A stretch of DNA of 64,000 nucleotides from positions 36,001 to 100,000 of the forward strand of contig JAUJYZ010000465.1 of NCBI GenBank assembly GCA_033675265.1, in the 5' to 3' direction. Made by a program: the position numbers and the translations under genes. Below are positions 39,852 through 52,077 of the stretch, in pieces (the first letter of the stretch is position 1; each line of letters begins with the position of its first letter). Below the pieces are notes generated by a model. It worked only from the letters and a program-made list of their open reading frames with translations. It made no database searches and was not told where the DNA came from. The DNA comes from Actinostola sp. cb2023. Lineage: Eukaryota > Cnidaria > Anthozoa > Actiniaria > Actinostolidae.

Positions 39852-40140
39852 CCCTAAATCCACCGAATTTATTTAAAATATAATCGAAAATTCAACGTTA
39901 TTATAATAACAACTTTATTTAATTGATAATATTTAGGTGGCCCTATGAAAGGTAAGGCGATTGATTTTTTTGGACCAACAAATTTCTTTTAAATTGTCAT
40001 AAAGATTATTTTATTTGGAGCAGTTATGTCATTATATGTCCATATTATATATATTATTATTGTATATGTTATTGTAATGCGCATCTGAAAATTTTAGGAT
40101 TGATATTTGCGCAATATAAGTGAATAAATTATTATTTAAG

Positions 40141-40326
40141 AATTGGTTCATGCTTAGCGTGCGTCTTTCGAGTAATGGATGCACGCGGGAAGTTTGGAGA
40201 GCACGAGAGAAGCGTAAGAGTTGCACGAGGCGTAGCCGAGAGCAACTCTAGCTGCTCGAGTGCTCTCCAAACTTCCCAAGTGCATCCATAACTCGATAGA
40301 CGCACAGCTAAAAGCATGAACCAATT
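40141..40326. repeat. 186-bp hairpin element
   Basis: AATTGGTTCATGC and GCATGAACCAATT are its ends. The arms 'gggaagtttggagagcac' and complement pair strongly. A partial relative ('atcgagttatggatgcacgc') lies at about 40573. Confidence 0.75.
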
Positions 40327-40774
40327 ATTTTATAACAGAGCGACAATAAGGATTGACGAGAAACAGAATTTTAGTTGTGATTGAATGTTAAATTCTCTAA
40401 TACGAAGTGTTCATAATTTACTGAAACAAACGACGTTTTTCCGATTAAAGTTAGGAAAACCTTCGTATTTAACTTTGATTTTTGCCCTGCAGTGAGACTC
40501 GCTAAGAAAAAGTTTCTTCGTCACGTGGTGAAAACATTTGCACGCGTCATAAATGAAACACGGGCGTTCACCATCGAGTTATGGATGCACGCTCGCGCTA
40601 ATGGTTTGATCGCGCGATAATATGAACTATGTTATAATATTATTCTTAGCATTAGAGTAGAAAACCAAGATAAAAATGGAGGCATTTACCGTAATTTCAA
40701 AACTCATAGGTCAAAAATAAAATTATCATAGCTGGAAAGACCTCGTTGAAATTAGTAAAAATGTGAAGTTTGGA

Positions 40775-40928
40775 AAAGATCGCTTCACAAATTGCAAAGA
40801 TATGAATTTTCAAAAATCGAGATTTTATATGAAAACCTTTGGAAATTTACTCTTGGAGGCAACTCTTGCCTCCAACATAGGTTTTCATACAAAATTTTCG
40901 ATTTTTGAAAAATCATATCTTCGCAATA
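40775..40928. repeat. Inverted repeat, about 150 bp
   Basis: 'tatgaattttcaaaaatcg' with 'tatatgaaaacct' pairs with 'aggttttcatac' and 'cgatttttgaaaaatcatat'. The loop is 'ttactcttggaggcaactct'. Confidence 0.65.
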
Positions 40929-41063
40929 GAATACCTTACTAGCAATATGAGTCGGCAAGATGGCCAACGCGCATACTCATTATAAACAAATTCTCGCTCA
41001 AAATGGCGGAAAAAATATTACAGAGAATGTATGGGGAATAATGTTTTTTTTATTCATGCAATA

Positions 41064-41355
41064 TACACCTATTCCAAAAATCGTTGTCCCTGCCGAAAGC
41101 AACAAGCAAGAAGCTGACGACCGCAAAGGGTATTGGGACTTTCTCCTTATTCATTTATTCATCCGTAGATATTTTGACAACATGCATTTTTAAATGGCCG
41201 AATAGTTCCAAATGATTGCTATTCAACGCTCGTAGGGATAACTTCAAAAGTACCACGGATAAATGAATTAATTAGGAGATTCCCAAAGTCCTTTGCGGTC
41301 GTCAGCTTCTTGCTTGTTGCTTTCGACCCGGACAACGATATTTGGAATAGGTGTA
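41064..41355. mobile_element. MITE with TACACCTATTCCAA ends (copy 3 of 3), TA duplication
   Basis: TACACCTATTCCAAAAATCG on the left and its near-complement on the right, with TA on both sides. The arms extend about 80 bp ('agctgacgaccgcaaagg'). Its terminal sequence is shared with 9410-9847. Confidence 0.8.
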
Positions 41356-41520
41356 TATGAAAAGCGTGAAAGTACAAAGTTTCGGTCCCTCGAATTATAA
41401 CCATCATTGCTTACCCCACTTTCTTACAAAAAAATGAAGTGAATTCTTCTTGGACAAAGTGGTTCCTTTGAACGATTTCTGTAGACTTATTAAATCATAA
41501 TATGTCCACTCTGTACCTCA

Positions 41521-41660
41521 CAATAGTCCATTTCCGAGTTTCTTTTATCTGTGTTTCAAAACGAGTCTACGTGCGAAAGCTTTCTCATTTGCATAAGAAA
41601 GGTTTTGCACGTAGACTCGTTTTGAAACAGAGATAAAAGGAACTCGGAAATGGCCTATTG
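41521..41660. repeat. 140-bp hairpin
   Basis: 'caatagtccatttccgag' pairs with 'ctcggaaatggcctattg', and 'tttcaaaacgagtctacgtg' with its complement. The loop is about 30 bp. Confidence 0.75.
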
Positions 41661-44600
41661 CTGGTTTTCAATACACGTCACGGCGGCCATCTTGGTTGAA
41701 CTTCAATAAAAGATTGCTCATTAGTGTCTATTGTTTGTTCAAACAACATGCATGGCCGCCGTGTTTTTATCTCTTGATTCTCAAGGGATTGATTGCAAAC
41801 CAAGAATACACTGAAACCATGAAAGTTTAGTCATTTCTGCTTCCAATGTTGCTACTCTTCAAAACTTTCGTTCGCTCTTGTTGCGTTCTGCTGTTTGTTG
41901 TGAATCGGATTCTTCATAAAAAAAAACAAATTACTATCTCCAAAGTGATTCCTTTTGTAGATAAACACAGCTCACTTTTAGAGTTAATCAACAAGAACCG
42001 GTCGCCATTGTCAAGGCTCAATGAGATATTTTTGGCCGCTATCACCACTGTTCTATGAAGCTTGGGGCTCCTAAAATTAAAGCGGGAATTTCGAACGATA
42101 ATCAAGGTAGTACATAGATTGGGTTTCCTGTGGTATATGGAAATCATTTCAAAGTGCCTTACTTGACTCGTTCGTACTCTGTGCCGGAAACACAAAAAAG
42201 CCTGAAACCCGAAACCAAGTTATGTTCGAACTCTGAAAACCCTTCTGTATTATTATTATTCTGTACATTATTCTGGATCGTTAAAAAGTTTTAAATTATC
42301 TTTATAAAATTAAGTTATAAGCTAAACTAGGTTTCATAGTTGCCTGTTACGTAGAACCCGAGATATGAATCAAACCAATTCGCTTGATCGACCGGCCGCA
42401 TGACAGCGGACATTGGACGAAAACACTCCGATATTCAGAAGCGATCAGGAGCCATGCAATAGTTTACAATTCGCATCAGTATTAATAATGTTCTGCAAAT
42501 GTACTTGGAGCCCGGTATACATGCATTGGCAAGAGATCGATGTCTTTAACTGTATTTGGTTTGCTTGACTGTAGAAATAACCTTCAGTATATTGTTTTGG
42601 TCTTACTGATATTTTAAATTACAATACTAATGAGCCTCTTCAAAACGCGTTTGTCAAAATCATAAACGCAAATACGCGGGATTTTTTTTGTTTTCAAAAG
42701 CAACGCACTCGCAAAGTTAACGCGTTTTCTGATTCGCTTTCCTCTGACCGGTACTGTAGGTCACAAGTTGTCTTGCTGAACCATGACAGGTGGGACAAGG
42801 TGAAATAGTTGAGATCCTGTCCTGTTTTCTGTGCATGTTGACGAAAGTGGGGTGGGATCCTGACACCCTGGACCACTTCCCTGTATCCGCCCTTGCAAGC
42901 TGCTCAAAAATGTCCCAAAATGACGATTTTCCATGGACTATAGCCCATTCAAAGTGCGCTAAAATGGCCCAAAAAATAACGTTACTGGGATGTAAACTTG
43001 GTGTATGTGATGAAATTACCAGACTCGTGGCTTACTAGCCATATATAGATATATTGGCTAGACGAACAGATAGATAGGTACAGTCAATGCCGATAGGTTT
43101 GTTTGTATCTCTTATGCCCCATTAGCATCTAACAAAAATCATTGTCAACATCAACAGTTGTTTTTGTCGCTCAACAATTTTGATTCAACATCAACACGTA
43201 AAACCGATCAACTTCAACATTCAAAATAAGTTGAACAGTAAAAAACCCTGAAAATCAAAAGAATGTCGTATCCAATAACACCGAATAAATAAAGTCGCTG
43301 CAAACTCAACGTTTGAAATCCGTGTCAAGATCAACAAACCCTAGAACATGTCAACAAGGGAAAACTTGACAAAACTTTTTGTATCTTCAACCTGAGTTTT
43401 ATTACAAAACTTGATCAACAAATTGGGACTGAGCGCACTGATCTGGCCGCGAGAGGCTGGGCAATCCTTGATAGACAGGTTGGAACGTTTTATCGGATAA
43501 TATTCAGCTAGTTAAATACTACATTAATTTTTAATCCGATAAGTTTCATCGTACTATGATTATTAACAGTGATATATTATTTCATTAATAAAACAGGCGG
43601 GGCTTAGATTTTAGTGGGGTTCGCAACTGAAATTATCTATCTATCTAAATTAACTTCTGCGATAAGATTTTTTTTACAATGAATACGGAAAACTGAGAAA
43701 AACAACTGAAGAAATAAAATAAGTAAACAAGAGGAAAAAAAGAGCAGCAAATAAAAAAGGCAGCAAAGTCGAACCCCGGGTCGCTGGTTTCCAAATCCCA
43801 GCACTTAACCAGAGGACCACATTAGCCAATGAATTTCCATAACAATAACCGCTACACGATAGACTACTAAATTGACCCTCGAAAACAATTGGAAGTACAG
43901 ATAGCTGAAGTGGTAAGGGGCAGTCATTTAGGACTAGGATACGACTGTTCCCTCCCTCTTTGACTACTTCGCTGATTGTGTACTACCCGATAGCGCGGAT
44001 GAGGCAGAAACCTTCGTCCTATACGTTTTTATTGTTTTGCAAACAATTTCCGAAGTAGCGCACGGGTTCGAGTCCCGGTCCGGTCCGGTTTTTTTATTTT
44101 CTTCTGCTGTTTATCCTTTTATTATTCTTTTTCTTTACATTTAAATTTATTTTCTTGAATGTGTTGACAAAATCCGCTCAGTTTCAAAATTTAAATAATT
44201 TTATACATGGATACGATTAATTTTAAGGCTGTTTTTCTCTAAACATATTTTGAATGTTGAAGTTGATCGGTTAATTTGTCGTAATTTACTAAGGAACAAC
44301 GCTTGTGCAGTGAGATTATGTTCCACAGGGAACCCAGTATTAACTCGCGATAAGCGCACCTCTTTGACCACAGGAAGCCCATACATACGAAATATCGCAG
44401 TGGCACGTGGCTTTAGTGTAGACCACAAATCAGTTGCAAAGGCAATATACCTTTCATTGTTGTAAAAAAAAATAGGCTCTGCCATATCCTGCAACATTCC
44501 AGGCGTATAATAGGACTTCATACTCTATTTTCTTTGTAAGACCAGTGATTTAATTATTGGTGTTTGGTGCATTGATATGAAGGGTCCTTTAACTAATCAG

Positions 44601-44751
44601 TAATTTGTAGTCATTGATTGCACTACCACCATCGTACACTGGTGTTTTCCACATTACAGTTACCGACGGTGCTTAGTGATACCTGTGAGAGCCGTATTGT
44701 TGGGAGCAGGTCCAGGAGAAACTGAGTGAGAATATCAACGATTTTAATGGA

Positions 44752-45030
44752 CAGTAGCCCATGCAACGTGCGCAAAAATAGCCCAAAATGACGATTTTCA
44801 ATGGACTATAAAAAATATATATAGCCAATTCAAAGTGCGCAAAAATGGCCCAAAATAACGATTTTCCACGTCACGGACTATAATCCATGCAAAGTGCGCA
44901 AAAATGGCCCAAAACGACGATTTTCCATGGACTATACAGCCAATGCAAAATACGCAGAAATGGCCCAAAATAACGATTTCCAATTGACAATAATAGCCCA
45001 TGGACAATGCGTAAGAATGGCCCTAAACGA
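44752..45030. repeat. Degenerate tandem repeat, about 57-bp unit
   Basis: Units contain 'gcaaaaatggcccaaaat' and 'acgattttccatggactata'. Five diverged copies lie here, one or two at 42905-42985, and related arrays at 56400-56645 and 60247-60490. On the minus strand the unit is 19 codons long, giving repeated 'FAHFAW' frames that are not convincing genes. Confidence 0.75.
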
Positions 45031-45159
45031 CGATTGAGAGGTATTCGTGTTGCTGCGCTGCACGAAGTCCGGGCTAGTTATTTTTGTATTATGAGATGTG
45101 ATGTCCGTATGTTATTATGATAAATGTGAATATTAACCCAAGTAGACCCTAGCTCACCA

Positions 45160-45510
45160 TAGAGTGCCAGTAACTCAGTGGTTAGAGCATCCGACTAGCA
45201 AACGGAGGGTCATGGATTCAAATCCCATCTGGGGCTCACGTATGTGAAGTTTGGTTAACTTCAATTCACATTTATTGTTCCATTGTCGTGATATGTATTG
45301 TTTTTACATAAAAAGCAATAGCCAGGACAATTTGTAATTTGTGCAGCTACATGAAGACCTTGCCGTGGCTGTTAGCCTCACACATACACACACACACTTT
45401 GTAACATTATTTTGCTTACTTGTGATTTTATCATCAACTAATTATATTACTACCTTTCCTTGCATACTTATAATTATGTATACTTACATGTGTGTAAAAT
45501 AAATACAGTC
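45160..45510 (+). mobile_element. SINE-like retroposon with a tRNA-Ala-like head
   Basis: 45163-45238 folds roughly as a tRNA: A-box like 'taactcagtggttagagc', a seven-base loop CTAGCAA with AGC in anticodon position, and B-box like 'gattcaaatcc'. Mismatches in the acceptor, anticodon and T stems argue against a working tRNA. An unrelated body with a (CA)n patch follows, ending 'aaataaatacagtctaaag'. No target duplication was identified. Confidence 0.5.
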
Positions 45511-45770
45511 TAAAGTCTATGTCTATTTTCTATACACTCGCAGGGGGCCGTACACTGACAGCAAAGGGGCAGTTTATCAATTCATATCCCCCCCCCCCCC
45601 CTCCCGTCCCCCCCCCCCCCCCGCGTCTATTTGCCAGTAAAGCACGAACTAGAAGTCTCTAACCAATTTATTATTCAAACTGAATACACTGCACGCAGTT
45701 GTGAAATGTTCAAAATATAATTTTAATCACGGTAAATAAAGCAAAAATATATTTAGCTAGATCTTCCGAC

Positions 45771-45955
45771 GCTTCCGCTGGATATCTCCTCTACAACCAT
45801 TCCAATTGCAACTATTCCACAAAGAAAACACGAATAAAGCATTTAATTTTTTGTAAATTTTTACGCTTCCGCTGGATATCTCCTCTACAACCATTCCAAT
45901 TGCAACTATTCTACAAAGAAAACACGAATAAAGCATTTAATTTTTTGTTTTTAAG
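45771..45955. repeat. Tandem duplication, about 95-bp unit
   Basis: 'cttccgctggatatctcctc' through 'gcatttaattttttg' occurs twice with two or three differences. Confidence 0.85.
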
Positions 45956-46001
45956 TCATAACAAGGCAAGTTTCATTCATCATTTTAAGGTTTGAGCTTT
46001 T

Positions 46002-46186
46002 TCACTCAACGAACAAGAACTGAACCGACGGCAAAAAGTGCTTGTTTTGTATAATAATTAGGTTCGTTTTTAACCTTTCATCACTGAAACTCCACAACGA
46101 GTTAGGCTGAGCACCTGCTATTATTTCGTCTATTTCTTCTTTAGCTAGTTGGTTAAACCTGTCTTTGTCAGGATCAACAGCCGCCA
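46002..46186 (-). pseudogene. Possible N-terminal relic of a Crypton-derived protein
   Basis: The minus-strand frame begins at the ATG near 46186 (MAAVDPDKDRFNQLAKEEID). The pattern RF..L...EI..II resembles the start of metazoan Crypton-derived recombinase proteins such as the relic at 10.7 kb. After about 30 residues the resemblance ends and the frame stops. It could equally be a short unrelated open frame. Confidence 0.3.
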
Positions 46187-46499
46187 TGACACCGCTGCAC
46201 CGTGCGTAAAACTGTGACAGACGCACGGTCGTGCGTTATCATGAGAAGACACATGATCACGTGATCGATTTTAGCCAATCAGAAGCCACAATTTAGTACA
46301 GTGTATGAAGTTTGAATAATAAAGTCAGTCATTGTTAGTTTATATAATTGTATCTTAGCGAAGTTAAATAAAATATACATGTACAATCTGTTTCACAAAA
46401 TCGTTAATTTTCTTAGATGTAATATAAACTAATTTCTAAACCAATTACTATTGGGTAGCGATGGAAATTATAGCGCTATATAAATAAACATTATTATTA

Positions 46500-47735
46500 T
46501 TAGTCATATGCACTATGTACGTCTGCATCTAGATATCTCTGTGGTATGCGTAAATACTGACACTTTCTCAGGGCTTCAAAACTGTTGTAGTCTTCTTCAG
46601 GAAGACCTGCGAAGTTATTAAAACGAGGATGAAAGAGCATGGGATTCATGTACAAAGATATCCTTGGATGTTCAGATCGACCTCTGTTCGATAGGAAACG
46701 TGTTCCTAAATGTCCAAAATTGGAATGTTGATTGATAGCGTGTGTTTGTGAGCCCCTTTCTGGTGGTGAACTGAAGTCAGTTGATGAGGAATGGAATGGA
46801 CTGGAATTGGGACTTGCCTTGTGCGAATGTGATGTCCTGTGGAACAAAAGCGGTGAGCCACAAGTAACTGTTCTGTTAACAATAACGTTTGTTTCCAGAC
46901 CATTCAATATCCCATGAGATCCATTTCCCCCATGATGCTCTGGACGGTATTCGTTGTTACTTGTTCCACGAGTAATTGGCCGAACAGCCTTCAAAGGCCC
47001 ATGTTTACCATCTTCGTGGTCACTAGGCCAGCGGAAATGTCCATGGCCTCTGTTACCGACCATTCTATGTACAGGGAAGCCTTTCAAAACTTCATCAGGG
47101 TCGCAACGATGGTGGAAATTACAATCCTCACGTTGATATAATTGAACAATAGATGTTTGTCCGCCATGTTGGATTTTTCCTTGAAGCCCTTGTGGATGAT
47201 ACTGGCAACGGCGTGGATGCTCACAAGTCATCGATGAAGACCTTACGCTTTGTGTCTCTCCATGGCCAGAATGTTTACCTGGCTTGACCTCGTGAAGATC
47301 ACGATCTTCTCCATAGTGGAGAAACGCTCTTCTAGGGCTCCCAGATTGAGCCCATCCTGTTGCGGGATTTCTACCAATGGGATGTTTTACACATACACAC
47401 TGGTGTACTCCTTCTTGAGAATCTTTTACACAAAGCTCGTCGTCGTCCAAGTCTGATACATCGCTCCCAGCCTCAGATACCACCGACATATTACAGTCAT
47501 CAGTTGTAACATCGACCGATTCCTGTTTCTTTTTACGAATAAATTCCATTTCACTCTCCATGTGAGAGATATAATGTCTTTGGTCGGAATCCAACGTCTG
47601 GATTTTTCTGGTCAGCTTTCTCTGTTCTCTTGACAAAGCGCTCACCAAAGCAGGAGCACGTATGAACTCGTTTCGCTGTTGTGGCAACTTTTGCAAGAAT
47701 TGACTTCTTCTAGAGAAGTCGTTCATGTGGTGCAT
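46500..47735 (-). CDS. Uncharacterised His/Ser-rich protein with N-terminal coiled coil
   Basis: An uninterrupted minus-strand frame of 411 codons from the first in-frame ATG. It is open for 18 more codons upstream, where CTATTTCCCTGCCAG (exon border at 47766) makes a good splice acceptor, so an upstream coding exon is likely. An in-frame stop lies about 40 bases upstream of the frame. Residues about 30-75 are a charged, coiled-coil-like helix (LSREQRKLTRKIQTLDSDQR). Next come an acidic Asp/Ser patch and a long His, Gly, Ser and Pro-rich disordered region. No domain is recognised. Its TAA stop falls in a (TAA)n run. Length and composition argue for a real gene. Confidence 0.6.
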   Translation of the reverse strand: MHHMNDFSRRSQFLQKLPQQRNEFIRAPALVSALSREQRKLTRKIQTLDSDQRHYISHMESEMEFIRKKKQESVDVTTDDCNMSVVSEAGSDVSDLDDDELCVKDSQEGVHQCVCVKHPIGRNPATGWAQSGSPRRAFLHYGEDRDLHEVKPGKHSGHGETQSVRSSSMTCEHPRRCQYHPQGLQGKIQHGGQTSIVQLYQREDCNFHHRCDPDEVLKGFPVHRMVGNRGHGHFRWPSDHEDGKHGPLKAVRPITRGTSNNEYRPEHHGGNGSHGILNGLETNVIVNRTVTCGSPLLFHRTSHSHKASPNSSPFHSSSTDFSSPPERGSQTHAINQHSNFGHLGTRFLSNRGRSEHPRISLYMNPMLFHPRFNNFAGLPEEDYNSFEALRKCQYLRIPQRYLDADVHSAYD

Positions 47736-48313
47736 ATTTGCAAGAGGTTTTTGTAGCTCACGGATGCTGGCAGGGAAATAGATTTTCAAATCAGCAAAAT
47801 GACGTTCGTGATGTTATCTTGAGAAAGTAAAAGTTAAATAGGCGTCCGTTAGAAAGTCTGTTAATCCTGCGCCATTTCCTCCAGCATTAGACAGTCTCCT
47901 TCAACTTTGTATCTCAGTGTGATGAGCGCCTAGCAATGTTATTGATTAAATAAGGCTTTTTGTGTGTGCGCGTTTTCACGTATTTCTTGACTTATGACCC
48001 GAGTGTTGGCGCTGTCTCCATGAAAACCGTGCAGTGTCATAGACTAGCACTTCACCATGAGAACGTAGTACACCCACCACTGTGATCATAGTTCATAATT
48101 GATGATAATTTCCCCTTTATAAGCTATGTTGTGACGTAATACATCCAGTCCAGGAAGTGACAATACGTTCATTGTGGCCAACAGAAATGTTTCCCATTCA
48201 TTAACAGAACGGCAACCAGAACTATTAAATATTTTCATCTGCGCGGCCTACTGACTAAAGATATATTGAGGTTACTGCCATATGTCTGTTGTCTGCTTGC
48301 AACAAGATAAAGT

Positions 48314-48472
48314 CGAACCTCTACTAAGAGGCCACCCTCAGGGAATTGACCATGGTCGCTTAATAGAGGTGTAATAAAATGCTAAAGCACCCTTTCGAAC
48401 ATGGACCACTGGCAGCTAAATAGAGGTTGACCGTTTATTATAGGTGACCTCTTAATAGAGGTTCTGATCAAC
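48314..48472. mobile_element. Short element related to the GTCGAACCTC family
   Basis: The left end 'gtcgaacctctactaagagg' and right 'cctcttaatagaggttctga' are imperfectly inverted. Inner 'ggtcgcttaatagaggtgta' repeats the motif. It resembles the element at 49238-49425. Confidence 0.5.
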
Positions 48473-49237
48473 TGTAGTTAGTGTATTTGGCTACGATCTG
48501 CAAGGCAATTGATAAATTATGGATGATGTTGATACGTTGACGGATGATATTAAAGTATTACGTCCAGTGGTTTTGGTGAAAATTGGTTTTCATTAGCGAC
48601 GCAAGCGAGAGAACGGATTCATGCAAACCTGAGCACAAGCGCAAGATGAGCCGCCCGGTTTGCACACAGTTGCATGGTTGAGTATCGGTCTGTTGTGCAA
48701 CACTCAGCTAGGTCTTTGCTGCCTTATCTGCCTTTGTTTCCATCAGCAAATGGTTAGACCTTCGTGTGGCTTGGATCGATGATCACGTAAATGGGGTCCC
48801 CTTCTCTCTACCCCTAGGAGCAGGGGGGGGGGGGGGGGGGGGGGGGGGGGGGCTACTCCCCTATATATGCTAGTATACGGATATGGAATAGGAATATCGT
48901 ATTTTTAGGTCTGGATCCGGAATAGGGTCAGGGTTTTGAGGTGTCCGCGGCACACCCATACCCGAAAACGCCCATAGTACCCCCGGACTTTCTAAAGTGC
49001 AATACACTTGAATTGGAGAGACGTAAAAGAACCACCGATGAAGTGAACGAACCTCTGTCAGTGACCATCTGCATTGTCTGTACTTACATTACTATCTCAC
49101 TAATACTATCTCACTATACTCTCTCACTAATCAGGGCCACATGTTGTTAGTGATCCAGTAATGTAAGTGTCACCCTCGATAAATAACGGCTTCACAGAGG
49201 GGATCAAATGCATGTTTTTCATTTTCTTTTGCGTATA

Positions 49238-49425
49238 CAGTTGAACCTCCGCTTGCGACCACTCCTGTAAGCGACCACCTCTTCTAAGCGACCAGTTGTC
49301 CCAAATACCAAAATTTCAGTTCCAAGTCAAATCACTATAGTTGGAACCTCTCGTAAGCGACCGCCTCTCGTAGGCGACCACAAAGCTTGACATTTTTGGG
49401 TGGTCGCTTACGGCAGGTTCGACTG
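49238..49425. mobile_element. 188-bp MITE with CAGTYGAACCT ends
   Basis: CAGTTGAACCTCCGCTTGCG on the left and, as complement, CAGTCGAACCTGCCGTAAGC on the right. Several 'taagcgaccacc' motifs lie inside. TA precedes the left end, but the right flank is CA, so a TA duplication is not confirmed. Confidence 0.65.
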
Positions 49426-50875
49426 CATATTATGCGCTGCGCTGCGTCCACTCGTGAGAAATGTTCAAAACTCGTAGATAATATAAATTGAGTATTTCCG
49501 CGTGCCCATATAATATCCTCTATATATCACTCATCTAATTCCAATTAAATAGCCGAAACCCTTCGTTCACTCATCCTTGCACTTGACCTTGCTTGACATC
49601 AGTCATTTAAACTGATTATAAAGTTGGAATAGGTAATAACTCATTGAAATGCTCTCAACTGACATCTATTTTTTTACCAACACAAGTTACACTGAAGAGT
49701 AGCATGCCAGTGAAAATGTTGGCCATGTTAATTACTTTTGTAACGTACTGATACAATTATAGGGAATATCGGGAGATGTCTTTATGATATACATGTAGCA
49801 TAGTTAATGATATAGACAGAAAAACTGCGATCGTGGAACGAAAACAATTTTATTCACGCATACAGTTACCTTGCATGCTGCGTTGTCATCTAGGATGTTG
49901 AAACTGTAGATGGAACCTAGCTAACGCTGGCGTCACGTTATGAAACATTTTTACAGTCATGCATTTTCTTCCTAGGGCAAACAATAGCCATTTACTAAAT
50001 AAGCGATTTATTCACTAAATGATGGCGGAGGAGTTGGTGCAGTAAACCAACGATATCTATGGCATACAACACGCTCTTGAGTGAAGTGAGGTCGTTATGC
50101 ATTGAGGGGGTGACTAAATAGTACTGGACTCCTTTTAAACTTCAGATATTCTAAGTAGACCTTTTGGAAAAAAATGGGCTATAACTGCAAACTTGCTTAC
50201 AATAATATTAATAGTAATGTTTTATACATATTAAACAAATCTCAATGTACCTTAAGTTAAAAAAATAACTAATAAAATATTTACAATTTATGACAAAAAA
50301 TAATCAAAACATTTTTTCAGCAAATATTTGGAGGGGACTGGGGAGAGGGGACTGGGAAGAGAAAGGGGGAAAGGAGAGGTCGGAAAGCCTGCTTTTGTTG
50401 GTTTGATTTCTACAGGAAACAATATTTGAGCGAGTTTGCAGTTATAGCCCACAGATCTGTTATTTACATGGTAAGTTATACAGGCAAGTGTGCCAAGTGT
50501 GTTAGATCGATTGTTCGCCGCCAATGTTTCAATTGCCCTATACCATTATGACGTAACGGCTTATTTATGAGGGGGACAGAATCTTGAAGAACAATAGAAT
50601 TTTGAACTAAATCTGCTCTGCTGAGGTTCGTTTGATTTCAAATTGGCTAGTTTCCAGATATTATATTCATCGATACTTTTCCCACAATATTTACTGTGTT
50701 TGGTAACTTTTATCGCTTTCAGACCGTCTGTAAAATACATTTATTTGAGAAATCCTTTGTGTTGTTGCTGTTTTGTCCCCCTCTAGCGACCATGATCCTT
50801 AGCGTTTAAACAATAGATTGTTTTGATTTGACGTCATAGTGGTGGGCAATTGATTTAGTGCCAGATAAGACAAGG

Positions 50876-51022
50876 AATGAGGAGAGGAGGGAGGAGGTAA
50901 GGGAGGAGGGGAGGGAGGAGGGGGAGGAGGGGAGGGGAGGAGGGGAGGGGAGGGAGGGAGGGGAGGGAGGAGGGGAGGGAGGAGGGGAGGGAGGAGGGGA
51001 GGGAGGAGGGGAGGGAGGAGGG
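50876..51022 (+). repeat. Polypurine tract (GGGAGGAGGGGA)n, about 150 bp
   Basis: Almost pure A/G on the plus strand with many GGGG runs, which can form G-quadruplex or triplex DNA. Glycine/arginine or proline frames over it are artefacts. Confidence 0.95.
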
Positions 51023-51613
51023 GGTGGAGCATATTCAATAAATTTGTACATGCCACTGTTCTTATTATTATAGGTAAATAAATGGTGAAACTTTGAAAAA
51101 AATCGGCCGACCCCATCCATGACCACCATATATTCAATTAATTTGCTTTTACGCAGCATGCCACTTGACCTTTTATGCCTGTTTTGCTTGAGTCAATTAT
51201 TAGCAATTATATAAATTGTCTCTTCTCTTCGAACCTTCATGAAAGAATCCGGCGTGCGTGTGTAACTGAACTCATGTGCTCTCGATTGAGATTGCGGTTT
51301 TTACCAAAACACGGTTTGACGTAAGACTGCCGATGAGACATTGATAATGCGGTAGGACCAGCACATTTTCGTAAATTCTAATCATACTATTGAAAATGTT
51401 TGGAACAGAGGATGCCATGCAGAGAAATCATCTCTAGAGGCATCTCTTGACCAGATCAGTTTCATCGTGCTCGGATATGATTATTGAAAGTGATATATTA
51501 TGCATTTCAAAAGATAAGGGCAATGTCAACAACCTATTTCAAGTGTTTAATGATTTAAAAAAAATATTTATACAAATTAAAATTGTTTTCGCTTTATATA
51601 TCTGTTGTATACA

Positions 51614-52077
51614 GTGGTCGAGAGCGGACATAAAACAAGTCAAAGTGAAATTAAAAAGTGCGAAAAGTCCAAAAGGCAAAGTGGACCCAAGTGAGTTAGG
51701 GTAAATGACAAACGGCCAGTACGTTTGTCTTCTCGACTAAACTACTTTGCTCCTCGGCGGGGGTACTCCCCTACTGATATGCTATACGGGTATGTGCCGC
51801 GGGATAGGGTATCGTTTTTGAGCTCCCAGGTCTGGGGTAGATGATATCATTTTTTGCCTTCTTAGTCTGGGATAGGGTATGGTTTCGGCAATAACGCCAC
51901 TATCAGTCGCTATCCGTTTACATATCCCTTTAGCACGCTTTCATTTTTAAGTTTTAGTCTGGGATAGGGTATGGAAAATCAACATTTTAGTTCTGGGATA
52001 GGGTCAGGGTTTTGAGGTGTCCGCGGCATACCTCTACCCAAAAATACCCTTAGTATTTTATGTCCACTCTCGACCAC
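51614..52077. mobile_element. 464-bp element with GTGGTCGAGAG ends
   Basis: GTGGTCGAGAGCGGACATAA and its complement (one mismatch) bound it. Inside is the 'ggggtactcccctactgata', 'gggatagggtat' repeat that recurs at 48830-48985. No transposase and no clear target duplication. Confidence 0.65.

Larger units (their letters stand above)
39852..46001. other. Intergenic region: hairpins, degenerate 57-bp repeats, tRNA-like pieces
   Basis: Hairpins and a MITE occupy 40141-41660. The 57-bp repeat occurs at 42905-42985 and 44752-45030. tRNA-like box B sequences occur at about 43770-43835 (minus) and 44060-44078 (plus, GGGTTCGAGTCCC). A SINE-like unit lies at 45160-45510. A minus-strand frame at 44201-44521 is of ordinary composition but unrecognised. 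C-runs occur near 45590-45620, and a 95-bp tandem duplication at 45771-45955. Confidence 0.55.

Noticed and set aside
43770..44078. tRNA-like sequences (box B near 43775 on minus, GGGTTCGAGTCCC near 44063 on plus)
   Set aside because: Neither folds into a proper tRNA; the A and B boxes of the plus-strand one are about 160 bp apart. Probably SINE remnants.
44201..44521. 106-codon minus-strand frame of ordinary composition
   Set aside because: Could be a retroelement or gene fragment, but no motif could be named, so it is not called.
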